Origin: Cellulomonas cellasea | GTDB lineage: Bacteria > Actinomycetota > Actinomycetes > Actinomycetales > Cellulomonadaceae | Length of the DNA stretch: 64,000 nt | Direction: 5' to 3' | Assembly (NCBI RefSeq): GCF_006538745.1 | Contig: NZ_BJLR01000013.1 | Coordinates: forward strand, 186,001 to 250,000 | Shown here: positions 41,073-50,199 of the stretch, one piece after another | Layout of the letters: every line of letters begins with the position of its first letter | How positions within the stretch are numbered: the stretch's first letter is position 1 | Notes under the pieces: generated by a model | Database searches by the model: none | What the model was told of the DNA's origin: nothing | The model's input: the letters and a program-made list of their open reading frames with translations, nothing else | Position numbers and translations under genes: made by a program

Positions 41073-43823
41073 ATGCCACCTGCACGAGTCAGTTCCGCGC
41101 GCCTGCGCGTCGTCGTCACCCTGTCCGCGGCGGCCCTCGTCGTCTCCGCCGGAGCCGCGTCCGCGGCCACCCCCGACCTCGACCGCGAGGCCGCAACCGC
41201 CGAGCGGCTCCAGCCGCAGTCGTTCCCCACGACGTGGTGGTGGGACGAGTCCGAGGAGGACACCGAGCGGGCCCGTGACCTGCTGCGTCAGATGACCTTG
41301 GACGAGAAGGTCAACATGATGCACGGCGAGCTGAACAACTACTACGGGTTCTACAACGGCCCGATCGAGCGCCTCGGCATCCCGGCGCTCACCATGGCCG
41401 ACGGCCCCGCCGGCGTGCGGATCGCCAACCCGGACGTGAACGACCAGGAGGCCACCCAGCTCCCCGCGCCGATCGCGCTCGCGGCGACGTGGGACCGGGA
41501 CCTCGCGCAGCAGTACGGCGACGTCGAGGGCGACGAGGCGTTCCGCACGGGGCACAACGTGCTGCTCTCGCCCGCGGTCGACATCGCGCGCGTCGCACAG
41601 GCCGGGCGGGCGTTCGAGGCGCTCGGGGAGGACCCGCTGCTGTCCGGGACCATGGGCGCGGGGGTCATCCGGGGCATCCAGTCCCACCCGGTCGTCGCGG
41701 ACATCAAGCACTACAACGTCTACACGCAGGAGACGAACCGCCTGTCCGGCGGCAACGCGGTCGTCGAGGAGCGCGCGCTCCAGGAGATCTACACGCGGCC
41801 GTTCGCGATCGGCATCGAGCAGGGCCGCCCCGGCTCGGCGATGTGCGCGTTCAACAAGGTCAACGGCGTGTGGGCGTGCGAGAGCGACGAGCTGCTCAAC
41901 CAGATCCTCAAGGAGCAGCTCGACTTCCAGGGCTGGGTCATGAGCGACTACGGCGCCACCCACAGCACCGTGCAGGCGGCGAACGCGGGCCTCGACCAGG
42001 AGATGCCGGGCAACACGACCCCCGACGTCGGACCCGGGACCTGCTACTTCTGCGGTCCGCTGCTCGACGCGGTGCGCTCCGGGCAGGTCCCCGAGTCGCG
42101 CGTGGACGACGCGGTGCTGCGCATCCTGCGGCCGATGTTCGGCCTGGGGCTGTTCGACCACCCGCCGGTGATCGAGCCGCTGCCCGAGGCGGAGCACGGC
42201 GCGTTCGCCCGGCTCGTCGCCGAGCGCGCGATGGTGCTGCTCAAGAACGACGGCGGCGCGCTGCCGCTGACCGACTCGGTCGGCTCCATCGCGGTGATCG
42301 GGGCGGACGCCGACTCGGTCGTCGCCGGTGGGGGCAGCTCGCTCGTGAAGCCCACCTACACGGTCAGCCCGCTGCAGGGCATCCAGGACCGCGTCGCCGC
42401 CGGGGTCGACGTGCGGCACGTCGCGGGCGCCGACCCCGTCACGTCCGCGTCGCTCATCCCGGGCCCCGACCCGATCCCGTCGGACTTCCTCACGTCCGCG
42501 CTCGGCGACGGCGCCGGCCTGCGCGCCGAGTACTTCTCCACGCAGGACTTCTCCGGCGAGACCATCGCAGACCGCACCGACCCGTACGCCGCGATCAACG
42601 CCGGGTTCTTCCTGTTCGAGGGCTTCAACTCGCAGTCCCCGGACTTCCCGGTGCAGACCCGCGACATGGGGGCCTCGATCCGGTGGACGGGTGAGCTCAC
42701 GGCGCCGACGACCGGGACGTACGAGCTCGCGGTCACCACCACCGGCAGCGCCGTGGTCTACCTCGACGACGTGGCGGTCCTCACCGCGACCCCGTCAGGC
42801 TCCTCGGCGCCGACGACCACGACGGCCGCGGTCGACCTCGAGGCGGGTGTCGCACGCGACCTCCGCGTCGAGTTCGTCAACAACGGCCCCGGCGGGACCG
42901 ACGCCGGTGCGGTCTTCCAGCTCGGGTGGACGACGCCCGAGGGGGTCGTCGCACCGCAGGCGCTCGAGGCGGCGGCGCTCGCCCGCAGCTCGCAGGCGGC
43001 GGTCGTCGTCGTGCGCGACTACTCGAGCGAGGGCGGCGACAAGCCGGACCTCGACCTGCCCAACGGCCAGGTCGAGCTCATCCGCCAGGTCGCCGCGGCG
43101 AACCCGCGCACGGTCGTGGTGCTCGCGACCGGGGGTGCCGTCCAGACGTCCGACTGGGAGGACGGCGTGCCGGCGATCGTGCACTCGTGGTTCGGCGGCC
43201 AGGAGCAGGGCAACGCCCTCGCGGGCATCCTGTTCGGCGACGTCAACCCGTCCGGGAAGCTGCCGGTCACGATGCCCGTGGACGAGGAGAGCACGCCGGT
43301 CAGCGCGCCCGAGCAGTTCCCGGGCGACGGGCTCGACCAGCAGTTCTCCGAGGGCATCTACGTCGGCTACCGCGGCTACGAGGAGTTCGACATCGAGCCG
43401 CAGTACCCGTTCGGCCACGGCCTGTCCTACACGACGTTCGACTACCGCAACCTGCGCACGAGCATCAACGCGGGCGGCGGGCAGGACGGGGACGGCGCGC
43501 AGCTGCGGGTGCGCGTCGCGGTCCGCAACACCGGGACCGTCGCGGGCACCGAGACCGTGCAGGTCTACGTCGGCAACCTGCCGACCCGCCGGGTCGAGAG
43601 CTCCCCGAAGGTGCTCGCGGGCTGGGAGACCGTGACCCTGCAGCCGGGGGAGCGGCGCCAGGTCACCGTGACGCTGAGCCCGGAGTCGGTGTCGTACTGG
43701 GACGTCGACCGTGACCGGTGGCAGACGCCGCGCGGCACGATCCCGGTCTACGTCGGCTCGTCGTCGACGGACGTCCGGCTGACCGGCTCGCTGCGGATCG
43801 GGGGCAGCGCGCTGCTGCCGTGA
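41073..43823 (+). CDS. Secreted GH3 beta-glucosidase with PA14 insert
   Basis: A 916-residue exoenzyme. The signal peptide (1-31) ends SAGAASAA. The GH3 N-terminal barrel has LTMADGPAGVRI and nucleophile D292 (GWVMSDYGATHS). The GH3 C-terminal domain (about 380 onward) is interrupted by a PA14 beta-barrel (about 480-625, LRAEYFSTQDFSGETI to YELAVTTTGSAVVYLDDV). A fibronectin III-like domain ends the protein. GAGGGAG sits 7 bases before ATG 41073, which is preferred over an in-frame GTG at 41067. It should hydrolyse cello- or gentio-oligosaccharides outside the cell; the PA14 insert usually tunes substrate length. Confidence 0.94.
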   Translation: MPPARVSSARLRVVVTLSAAALVVSAGAASAATPDLDREAATAERLQPQSFPTTWWWDESEEDTERARDLLRQMTLDEKVNMMHGELNNYYGFYNGPIERLGIPALTMADGPAGVRIANPDVNDQEATQLPAPIALAATWDRDLAQQYGDVEGDEAFRTGHNVLLSPAVDIARVAQAGRAFEALGEDPLLSGTMGAGVIRGIQSHPVVADIKHYNVYTQETNRLSGGNAVVEERALQEIYTRPFAIGIEQGRPGSAMCAFNKVNGVWACESDELLNQILKEQLDFQGWVMSDYGATHSTVQAANAGLDQEMPGNTTPDVGPGTCYFCGPLLDAVRSGQVPESRVDDAVLRILRPMFGLGLFDHPPVIEPLPEAEHGAFARLVAERAMVLLKNDGGALPLTDSVGSIAVIGADADSVVAGGGSSLVKPTYTVSPLQGIQDRVAAGVDVRHVAGADPVTSASLIPGPDPIPSDFLTSALGDGAGLRAEYFSTQDFSGETIADRTDPYAAINAGFFLFEGFNSQSPDFPVQTRDMGASIRWTGELTAPTTGTYELAVTTTGSAVVYLDDVAVLTATPSGSSAPTTTTAAVDLEAGVARDLRVEFVNNGPGGTDAGAVFQLGWTTPEGVVAPQALEAAALARSSQAAVVVVRDYSSEGGDKPDLDLPNGQVELIRQVAAANPRTVVVLATGGAVQTSDWEDGVPAIVHSWFGGQEQGNALAGILFGDVNPSGKLPVTMPVDEESTPVSAPEQFPGDGLDQQFSEGIYVGYRGYEEFDIEPQYPFGHGLSYTTFDYRNLRTSINAGGGQDGDGAQLRVRVAVRNTGTVAGTETVQVYVGNLPTRRVESSPKVLAGWETVTLQPGERRQVTVTLSPESVSYWDVDRDRWQTPRGTIPVYVGSSSTDVRLTGSLRIGGSALLP

Positions 43824-43924
43824 GCCAGGCCGTCGAGGGGCGGTCGTCGCACGTCGCGGCGGCCGCCCTCGGCGCGCGCCGGGCCGTCCTGCACCCCGGA
43901 ACGCGTCCCGCACGTCCTGCCGCA

Positions 43925-43938
43925 GGTGAGAGCCTGTG
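43925..43938 (+). promoter_or_regulatory. Conserved 14-mer upstream of the first propeller paralogue
   Basis: GGTGAGAGCCTGTG lies 55 bases before GTG 43994. The same 14-mer is found 50 bases before the second paralogue. It may be part of the promoter or a leader element. Confidence 0.5.
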
Positions 43939-43993
43939 CGGGCGGGACCGCCGGCGCACCGACGCGCCGGGCTGCCGCGCCGGAGGGGGAGCC

Positions 43994-45541
43994 GTGAGCC
44001 GGGAGCCGCACGTCGAGGTCGAGCTGGTCGAGGGCGCGCCGTCCGACGCTCTCGGGCCCCCGCCCGACGCCGACGGCGCGTCCGTCGAGGGCGCGCGTGC
44101 GCCGCGCCCCCGCCGCGCCGGGCGGCCGTCCTGGTTGCGCCCCCGGACGCTCGTCGCCGGCGTGCTCGTCGTGGTGGCCGGGCTCGCCGGGACGCAGGCC
44201 GTGCTCGACGCGCGCGAGCGTGCGGCCGACGCGCGCTTCGCCGACGTGCCCGGGGTCGTGGCGCCGCTCTCCCCGGACCTCGGCGTGCTGTGGCGCCCCC
44301 GGCCCGAGCAGATGGACGTGCTGTGGAGCGGGCTGCAGGAGGCCGGCGGCCTGGGGGTCGGGGCCAGGTTCGACGAGTCGGGCGCGCCGTCGGCGGTCGC
44401 CCTCGACCCGCGGACCGGCGACATCGTGTGGTCGGTCCCCCTCGGCGACGCGGACCCCGTGCTGGCCGACACCCTGATCCTGCCTCGGGTGCCGTGCGAC
44501 GTGTCCGACGGGCTGCTCGTGTGCCTCGTCGGCTCGGCGTACGGCCCGGCGACGCCCCGCGAGGGGTCGGTCGAGGGCGACGAGCCGGCTCCGGTCCCGG
44601 GCCGCGCCGAGCTCGTGGTGCTCGACGCGTCCGACGGCGCGGTGGTGCGCCGCGCCCCCGAGGAGGTCGGCACCACGCTGCTCGCGCTCGGGGACGTCGT
44701 GGTCACGGCCCGCGTCGAGCCGGACGCGAGCATCGCGGTGCGGACGCTCGACGCCCGCTCGGGGGACGAGGCGTGGACGCACACCACCCCGCCCGGGACC
44801 GCCACGCCGTCCGACGCGGAGCTGGGCGGCGACGGCGCGCCCGCCGTCACACCGGTCGGCGACGCGGTGCTCGTGCACGCCGGGGACGGCGGCGTCCGGC
44901 TCGCGGCCGACGGGACCGTCGAGGCGACCTACGCGCCCGTGACGGACGGGGACGAGGACGCGGCGCTCACCGTCGCGCGGGGCCACGTCCTGCGCCACTC
45001 GGACGGTCGCGGCGCCGGCGAGCTGCTCGCCGACGACGGCACCAGCACCGCCCTGCCTGCCGGGTCGCCGCACCAGCTCTCCGTCGACGACGGGACCGAA
45101 CCGGACCTGCTGCTCCTCCCGAGCCGCTCGGGCGACGGCCTCGACGGCTGGGACGCCCGCACCTCACGCCTGCGCTGGTCGCGGCCCGACGTGCCGTACT
45201 CCGGCGCGGCGATGCTCGACGGCACGCTCTACGTCGCGAACGCCGGCGGCGCGGTCGCGCTCGACCCGGCCGACGGGACGACGCGCTGGAGGAGCGAGGC
45301 GCCGCCCGCCGGGTCGTCGCTCGCGGTGTCGTCGACGGTGAGCCTCCTGACCGACGGACGCGTGCTGGGGGTCGTCGGCCAGCGCGTGAGCGGGCCGCCC
45401 GTGGTGCTGGCGTTCACGCTCTCCGACGGTCGGCTGGCGTGGACGGCCGAGCTGCCGGGGGACGTCCAGAGCGTGCTCGTGGCCGGCCGCGTGGTCATCG
45501 GCTGGGGACGCGGCGCCCCGGAGCGAGCGGTGCTGGGCTGA
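43994..45541 (+). CDS. Membrane-anchored PQQ-like beta-propeller protein (copy 1)
   Basis: A 515-residue protein: an acidic/Pro-rich cytoplasmic N terminus (1-48, HVEVELVEG), one membrane segment (about 52-72, LVAGVLVVVAGLAGTQAVL), and an extracytoplasmic propeller. The propeller repeats include SAVALDPRTGDIVWSVPL, LDGWDARTSRLRWSRPDV and VALDPADGTTRWRSE, typical of PQQ-like/WD-type outer-surface propellers. PQQ-binding enzyme residues are not evident, so a sensor or scaffold role is more likely than dehydrogenase. GGAGGGGGAG supports GTG 43994. It is followed 81 bases later by a paralogue with the same start motif. Confidence 0.85.
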   Translation: MSREPHVEVELVEGAPSDALGPPPDADGASVEGARAPRPRRAGRPSWLRPRTLVAGVLVVVAGLAGTQAVLDARERAADARFADVPGVVAPLSPDLGVLWRPRPEQMDVLWSGLQEAGGLGVGARFDESGAPSAVALDPRTGDIVWSVPLGDADPVLADTLILPRVPCDVSDGLLVCLVGSAYGPATPREGSVEGDEPAPVPGRAELVVLDASDGAVVRRAPEEVGTTLLALGDVVVTARVEPDASIAVRTLDARSGDEAWTHTTPPGTATPSDAELGGDGAPAVTPVGDAVLVHAGDGGVRLAADGTVEATYAPVTDGDEDAALTVARGHVLRHSDGRGAGELLADDGTSTALPAGSPHQLSVDDGTEPDLLLLPSRSGDGLDGWDARTSRLRWSRPDVPYSGAAMLDGTLYVANAGGAVALDPADGTTRWRSEAPPAGSSLAVSSTVSLLTDGRVLGVVGQRVSGPPVVLAFTLSDGRLAWTAELPGDVQSVLVAGRVVIGWGRGAPERAVLG

Positions 45542-45558
45542 CGTGCCCGGTGCCCGCG

Positions 45559-45572
45559 GGTGAGAGCCTGTG
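45559..45572 (+). promoter_or_regulatory. Conserved 14-mer upstream of the second propeller paralogue
   Basis: GGTGAGAGCCTGTG, an exact copy of the element at 43925, lies 50 bases before GTG 45623. Confidence 0.5.
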
Positions 45573-45622
45573 GGCCGGGTCGCCGACGCGTCGAGGCGCG
45601 GCACCGACGCAGGGGGGACGCC

Positions 45623-47263
45623 GTGGGCCGGGAGCCGCGCATCGAGGTCGAGCTCGTCGAGGAGGGGCCCGACGCGTCCGGCGGTCCCGCGTCCGCCCCT
45701 CCCGCGTCCGACCCTGACGCATCCGCCCCGGCGGCGCCCGTCACCACCCCGTCGCCGCGCCGGCGTGTTCGCACGCGCACGGTCGTCGCCGCCGGCGTCG
45801 CGCTCGCCGCGGGGCTCGTGGGCACCCAGGCCGTGCTCGACGCCCGCGAGCGTGCGCTCTACGCGCGGTTCGCGGACGTCCCGGGCGTCGTCGCGCCGCT
45901 GTCCCCGGACCTGGAGGTCCTGTGGCGTGCCGACCAGGCCGAGGTAACCGTGCTGTGGGCGGACCACGAGGTCGACGGGCTGCGGCTCGGCGCCTGGTTC
46001 GACGAGGCGGGCACGCCGACGGCCGTGGCGCTCGACCCGCGCACCGGCGAGCGCGCGTGGGCGGTCCCCCTCGGTGAGCCCGAGCCCGTCGTCCGCGTCG
46101 AGGCCGGCCCGGTGTGGGTCCCGTGCGACCTGGTCGAGGAGGGGCCCGCGCTGCTCGTGTGCCTCGTCCCGTCCGCGCACCGCCCCGCCGAGCCGGGCGA
46201 GCTGCTCGACGGCCCGCTGCCCGCCGACCGCGCCGAGCTCGTCGTGCTCGACGCGGCGACCGGGGAGGTCGTGCGCCGGGCGCCCGACGAGGTCGGCACG
46301 GGGATGGCGGTGCTCGGCGACCTCGTCGTGACCGCCCGCGTCCGGGACGACGACAGCATCGTGGTCCGGGGCAGCGACGCGAGGTCCGGTGACGTCGCGT
46401 GGACCACCGAGACCGAGCCCGGGACGGCCTCCGGCGACCGGGCGACGGTGCTCGGGACGGGAGCGCCGCAGCTCGGGCGCGTCGGGGACGTGGTGCTCGT
46501 CCAGGCGGGAGCGGGCGGCGCGCGCGTCGACGCCGACGGGACGGTCGTGGCGACCTTCCGCCCCACGGCCGAGGACCTCGGGACGGTCCGGGTGACCCAC
46601 GCAGGCTCGGACGTGCGCGAGGGCGAGGGGACCGCCGAGGACGAGCGCGCGGGCACGGTGGAGAGCGAGGCCTCGGACGGGACGCTCGTGACCAGCGCCC
46701 GCGGGCACGTCCTGCGGCACGGGCTCGGCGGCGGCACGACGTACCTCCTGCGCGACGGCGGCACCCGGACGGCTCTGCCCGGCGGGTTCCCGCTGCAGGT
46801 CGGGCTCGACGACGGCTCCGAGCCCGACCTGCTGCTCGTGCCGGACCACACGCGCGGCGTCGACGCATGGGACACGCGCACCGGGCGCACGCGCTGGTCA
46901 CGCCCCGACCTCCCCCTCTCGGAGGCGGTCGTCCTCGACGGGAGGCTGTACGTCGCGGCGGTCGACACCGGCGTCGTCGCGGTCGACCTGAGCGACGGCA
47001 CGACGCTGTGGAGCACCGCGCGCACCCCGCGCACGCCCCGGTTCGCGGCGCTGCCCAACCCCCAGCTGCTGACCGACGGCCGCGTGCTCGCGGTCGTCGG
47101 TCAGCGGGCGGGCGAGGCGCCGACGATGCAGGCCTACGCGCTGGCCGACGGGCGGCCGCTGTGGGCGGCCGGGCTCCCCCCGAGCGTCAGCACAGCCCAC
47201 GCGCTCGGCGGGCACGTCGTGGGCCTGAACGACGGGGACGACGACTGGTCCGTGCTGGGCTGA
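45623..47263 (+). CDS. Membrane-anchored PQQ-like beta-propeller protein (copy 2)
   Basis: A 546-residue paralogue of the preceding gene. It shares the start (GREPRIEVELVEEGP), the membrane segment with GTQAVLDARERA, the RFADVPGVVAPLSPDLxVLWR block just outside the membrane, and the propeller repeats (VALDPRTGERAWAVPL, VDAWDTRTGRTRWSRPDL). An extra acidic stretch near residues 330-350 (DVREGEGTAEDERAGTVESE) distinguishes it. A GGGGGG ribosome site precedes GTG 45623. It converges on the alkaline phosphatase gene with a 12-base gap. Tandem duplication of gene plus leader is the simplest origin. Confidence 0.85.
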   Translation: MGREPRIEVELVEEGPDASGGPASAPPASDPDASAPAAPVTTPSPRRRVRTRTVVAAGVALAAGLVGTQAVLDARERALYARFADVPGVVAPLSPDLEVLWRADQAEVTVLWADHEVDGLRLGAWFDEAGTPTAVALDPRTGERAWAVPLGEPEPVVRVEAGPVWVPCDLVEEGPALLVCLVPSAHRPAEPGELLDGPLPADRAELVVLDAATGEVVRRAPDEVGTGMAVLGDLVVTARVRDDDSIVVRGSDARSGDVAWTTETEPGTASGDRATVLGTGAPQLGRVGDVVLVQAGAGGARVDADGTVVATFRPTAEDLGTVRVTHAGSDVREGEGTAEDERAGTVESEASDGTLVTSARGHVLRHGLGGGTTYLLRDGGTRTALPGGFPLQVGLDDGSEPDLLLVPDHTRGVDAWDTRTGRTRWSRPDLPLSEAVVLDGRLYVAAVDTGVVAVDLSDGTTLWSTARTPRTPRFAALPNPQLLTDGRVLAVVGQRAGEAPTMQAYALADGRPLWAAGLPPSVSTAHALGGHVVGLNDGDDDWSVLG

Positions 47264-47275
47264 CGTCGCCGGGGT

Positions 47276-48571
47276 CTACCACCGCCTGCGCAGGAGGTCC
47301 GCGACGACGTCGTGCGCGTCGGTCGCGTGCTGCGCCCGGGCGAGCCGCTCGGCGCCGGGGCCCTCCGCGGTGAGCGGCGTCGCGGCGCCGGTGTGGCTGC
47401 CGGTGGTCCAGTCGACCGTGAACTCCAGGTCGCTCCCGGCGATCGCGAACGGGCCGTCCTCGAGGCTCTGCGTGACGTCCGCGCTCGGGTTCTCCGGGTC
47501 GCCCGACTCGTCGTCCGCGTCGACGTTCTCGATGTGCAGCCCGCCGGTCTCGTGGTCGCCGACGACGAGCACGAGCGTCCCGCGGTGGTGCGCCGCGAAC
47601 TCCTGGGCGAGGGCCACCGTCTCGTCGAGCGACTGCCCGGCCTGGATCGTGCGCTCCGCGTTGTTCTGGTGCGCGAACTCGTCGATCGCCTCCTCCTCGA
47701 CGACGAGGAAGAAGCCGTGCCGGTCGCGGGACAGCACGTCGAGGGCCTTCGCGGTCATGTCCACCAGCGGCACGAGCGGCTCGTACACGTCGCCCTGCCC
47801 CTCGGGCTCCTGCTGGAACATCTCCTCGTTCGCGAACAGCCCGAGGATGCGGTCGGCGTCCGTGGCGGCGAGCTCCTCGGCCGAGCTCACGTAGGTGTAG
47901 CCGGTGTCCTGGGCGCGCTCGACGAGGTTGCCGATCGTGCTCTTGCTGATCTCGGCCGGGTCGTCGTCGGGCACGGGCGCGAACACGCCCTCGTCGCCCA
48001 CGGGGTACCACCAGTCCTCGCCGCCGCCGAGGATCACGTCGGGCCGCGACTCCTCGAGGTACTGCCGCGCGATCTCGGACTGGTCCGAGCGGTTCGGCAC
48101 GTGCGCCCCGAACGCCGCGGGCGTCGCGTCCGTGACCTGCGAGGTCGTGACCAGGCCGGTCGCCTTGCGCAGCGCCTTCGCGCGCTCGAGCAGGGTCGTC
48201 ACGGGGTTGCCGTCGAGGTCGACCGAGACCGCCCCGTTGTAGGTCCGCACCCCGGTGGCGAACGCCGTCGCGGCCGCCGCGGAGTCGGTCACCGCGTCCT
48301 CGGGGTCCGCCGAGTCGGTGTAGGTCCACCCCGCGTACCGGAGCGTGTCCATCGCGAGCTGCCCGTCCTGCCCGACGGTCGCCAGCCGCGTCGCGTCGCG
48401 GGCCGCGATGCTCAGGCCGTCACCGACCATGAGGATCACGTTCCGCACCCGCTGGTCGCCGTGCCCGGGGTAGCCGCGGTCCGTCGCGGCCCCCGGACTC
48501 CCGGACGCCAGCCCGACCGCGAGCACCGCCGTCCCTGCGGCGCCCGCGAGCACCCGTCCCCTCGTCGCCAT
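47276..48571 (-). CDS. phoA: Secreted alkaline phosphatase, PhoA family
   Basis: A 431-residue exoenzyme. The signal peptide is short (1-30, LAGAAGTAVLAVGLASGSPGAA). The metal and nucleophile motifs of alkaline phosphatase are present: VRNVILMVGDGLS, the catalytic Ser in AVTDSAAAATAFATG, FLVVEEEAIDEFAHQN, VVGDHETGGL and the late SHTGAATPL His. ATG 48571 has GGAAGG 9 bases before it; an in-frame GTG at 48580 is less well placed. A promoter with TTGACC and TGTGAT lies about 200 bases upstream. It should release phosphate from organic esters outside the cell, and phosphate control is expected by analogy only. Confidence 0.93.
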   Translation of the reverse strand: MATRGRVLAGAAGTAVLAVGLASGSPGAATDRGYPGHGDQRVRNVILMVGDGLSIAARDATRLATVGQDGQLAMDTLRYAGWTYTDSADPEDAVTDSAAAATAFATGVRTYNGAVSVDLDGNPVTTLLERAKALRKATGLVTTSQVTDATPAAFGAHVPNRSDQSEIARQYLEESRPDVILGGGEDWWYPVGDEGVFAPVPDDDPAEISKSTIGNLVERAQDTGYTYVSSAEELAATDADRILGLFANEEMFQQEPEGQGDVYEPLVPLVDMTAKALDVLSRDRHGFFLVVEEEAIDEFAHQNNAERTIQAGQSLDETVALAQEFAAHHRGTLVLVVGDHETGGLHIENVDADDESGDPENPSADVTQSLEDGPFAIAGSDLEFTVDWTTGSHTGAATPLTAEGPGAERLARAQHATDAHDVVADLLRRRW

Positions 48572-48947
48572 CGTCTGCACCCTTCCGCCGTCCTGCGCCG
48601 TCCACCGTGGTGTGCGCGGCGGCCGGGCCGCCGCGCGAGGGCTCCTGCGGAGCCGGTCGGTCGGCCGGGGGCGCGGCTGGACACGGCGGGGGCTGCTTCC
48701 CCGCGGGGCGCGGCGACGGCACGACGAGCGGTCGCGCGGGTGCGGCTCTGCACCGGCGCGGCCTGGGTTCGATCACAACCCCGCGGCGCGCCCGGGGTCA
48801 ACCGTTGCGGGCGGGGCGGGTGGACGGTGCCCGTTCGGGAGGCGTGCTGCACCGGCGCGGCCGGGCGCAGCGAGACGCGACGGCCTCGCGAGGGGTCCTG
48901 GCCTGCCGTCCGGTCGGGGACGACGCCGCGTCGCTCGGGCGCCTGCC
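48572..48947. other. 376-bp region upstream of phoA and downstream of the MpaB-like gene
   Basis: No gene is seen. It contains the likely phoA promoter (48772-48801), a leader of about 190 bases, and a twice-occurring GCACCGGCGCGGCC (near 48749 and 48849). No terminator for the MpaB-like gene was recognised. Confidence 0.6.
48772..48801 (-). promoter_or_regulatory. Candidate phoA promoter
   Basis: On the minus strand TTGACC (48801-48796) and TGTGAT (48777-48772) are separated by 18 bases. This is the best sigma-70-like match in the region. It implies an unusually long leader before ATG 48571. Confidence 0.5.
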
Positions 48948-49826
48948 CTACGTCCGGTCGTCGCCCGGCTGCACGCGGTCGGTCGCGACGAGGTAGTGCG
49001 GCCAGAACCGGGGACGCGCCGGGAGCAACGGCAGCGCACGCCGCGTCGCGTGCTGGGCGGCGCGGAACACGAGGCGCTCGCGCTGGCGCCACGGGAGCCC
49101 GTACGCGTCGCGCACGGCCTCGGGCAGCACGCCGGCGGCGAGCAGCGCGGGCAGCGGACGGGCCGGCGCGGCGACGAGCGGCGGGTCGGGGGACAGGATC
49201 TGCTCGGCGAGCCGGGACGCGGTCGGCCCGACGGCGAGCACGTGCGCGACCTGGTCCTCGACGTACCGCTCGAGCGCGGCGTAGTCGTCGGGCAGCACGG
49301 CGTCGGGCACGCCGAAGTGGTGCCCGACGCGGCGCATGTCCCGGTAGTACGCGTCCCGCTCCGCGCCGCTCACCGGGCGCGCGAAGCCGTCGGTCACCTC
49401 GACGGACGTCCACACGAGGGTCGCGAACACCCACAGCCCGAGGTCGCGGTCCGCGGCGCGGTAGGGCGTGCCCGCAGGCAGTGAACCGGTCGCGACGGGC
49501 AGGGTCCCCTGGACGACGCGGTGGCGGAGGGCGACGTGCCGCGCGGCGTCGCGCACCTGCACGCTGTCCCCGAACGTCACCGTCAGGACGGCGTCGAGCG
49601 TGCCCCGCAGCCGGGTCAGCGGGTCCCCGGTGAAGTCGCTGTGCGCCGCGACGCCGGCGGCGACGAGCGGGTGCGCCACCTGGAGCAGCAGCGCGGCCGG
49701 GCCGGAGGCGAGCAGGACCCGCTCACGCCCGATGCGCCACGCCGCGGAGCCGGGGCCGAACAGCCCGGGGTCGCCCGGCCGCCCGCGCTCGGGTGCGGCG
49801 GGGAAGAAGGTGCTCAGCGGCGGCAC
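48948..49826 (-). CDS. MpaB/latex-clearing-type oxygenase family protein (DUF2236)
   Basis: A 292-residue protein of the MpaB/DUF2236 family. It shows FGPGSAAWRIGRERVLLASGPAALLLQVAHPLVAAGVAAHSDF (family style) near the N terminus and TLVWTSVEVTDGFARPVSGAERDAYYRD in the middle. Members include haem-dependent fungal mpaB and bacterial rubber oxygenase (Lcp) relatives, but most are unassigned. GTG 49826 follows GAGGAG. It is divergent from the SDR-TetR-MDR genes across a spacer bearing a large TetR-type palindrome, so it may belong to the same oxidation regulon (inference). Confidence 0.85.
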   Translation of the reverse strand: MPPLSTFFPAAPERGRPGDPGLFGPGSAAWRIGRERVLLASGPAALLLQVAHPLVAAGVAAHSDFTGDPLTRLRGTLDAVLTVTFGDSVQVRDAARHVALRHRVVQGTLPVATGSLPAGTPYRAADRDLGLWVFATLVWTSVEVTDGFARPVSGAERDAYYRDMRRVGHHFGVPDAVLPDDYAALERYVEDQVAHVLAVGPTASRLAEQILSPDPPLVAAPARPLPALLAAGVLPEAVRDAYGLPWRQRERLVFRAAQHATRRALPLLPARPRFWPHYLVATDRVQPGDDRT

Positions 49827-50199
49827 GGGCGCTCCTCGCCGCGTCTCCGCTCGTGCGCGCTCGTCCGTCCCACGCGGCCTCCCCCGTGACTGCGGCGTCG
49901 TCCGTCCGGCGCCCGGTCGTCACCCTACGTCGGCCCTCGGGCGGGCCCGCGGGTGCGCGACGAGCGAGGGGAGTGGGTCGTGTGCGGAGAGCGTGGACGA
50001 GGGGCGCTGCAAAGGCCGGACGGTCGGAGCTCGGCGGTCAGGCGACGTCTGCGCGCGACTCCGCTCAGCGGGCTGCCTCCCTGCGCCGAGCGGGTCCTCG
50101 GGCATCTGCACGGCCAGATGTGACTGCGGTCGTGTACTCTCGCCACGGACATACCGTCTGGTCGGTCTGTCCGTGGCGACGGCGACGGGAAGGGCACCG
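49827..50199. other. 373-bp divergent spacer with TetR-type operator
   Basis: No gene is supported here. The left part is the promoter side of the MpaB-like gene. The right part holds a -10-like TACTCT (50135-50140), the palindromic operator (50143-50176) and the GGGAAGGG ribosome site of the SDR. Confidence 0.65.
50143..50176. promoter_or_regulatory. 34-bp near-perfect TetR operator upstream of the SDR gene
   Basis: Nine-base outer arms (CCACGGACA and TGTCCGTGG) are perfect complements. The interior (TACCGTCTGGTCGGTC) contains ACCG/CGGT half-sites of TetR-type operators. It lies just downstream of a TACTCT -10 and 23 bases before the SDR start. The same core recurs at 54042. Confidence 0.75.

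Noticed and set aside
43994-47263. PQQ-dependent dehydrogenases
   Set aside because: Only the propeller repeat pattern matches. The active-site and cofactor-contact residues of the enzymes could not be found.
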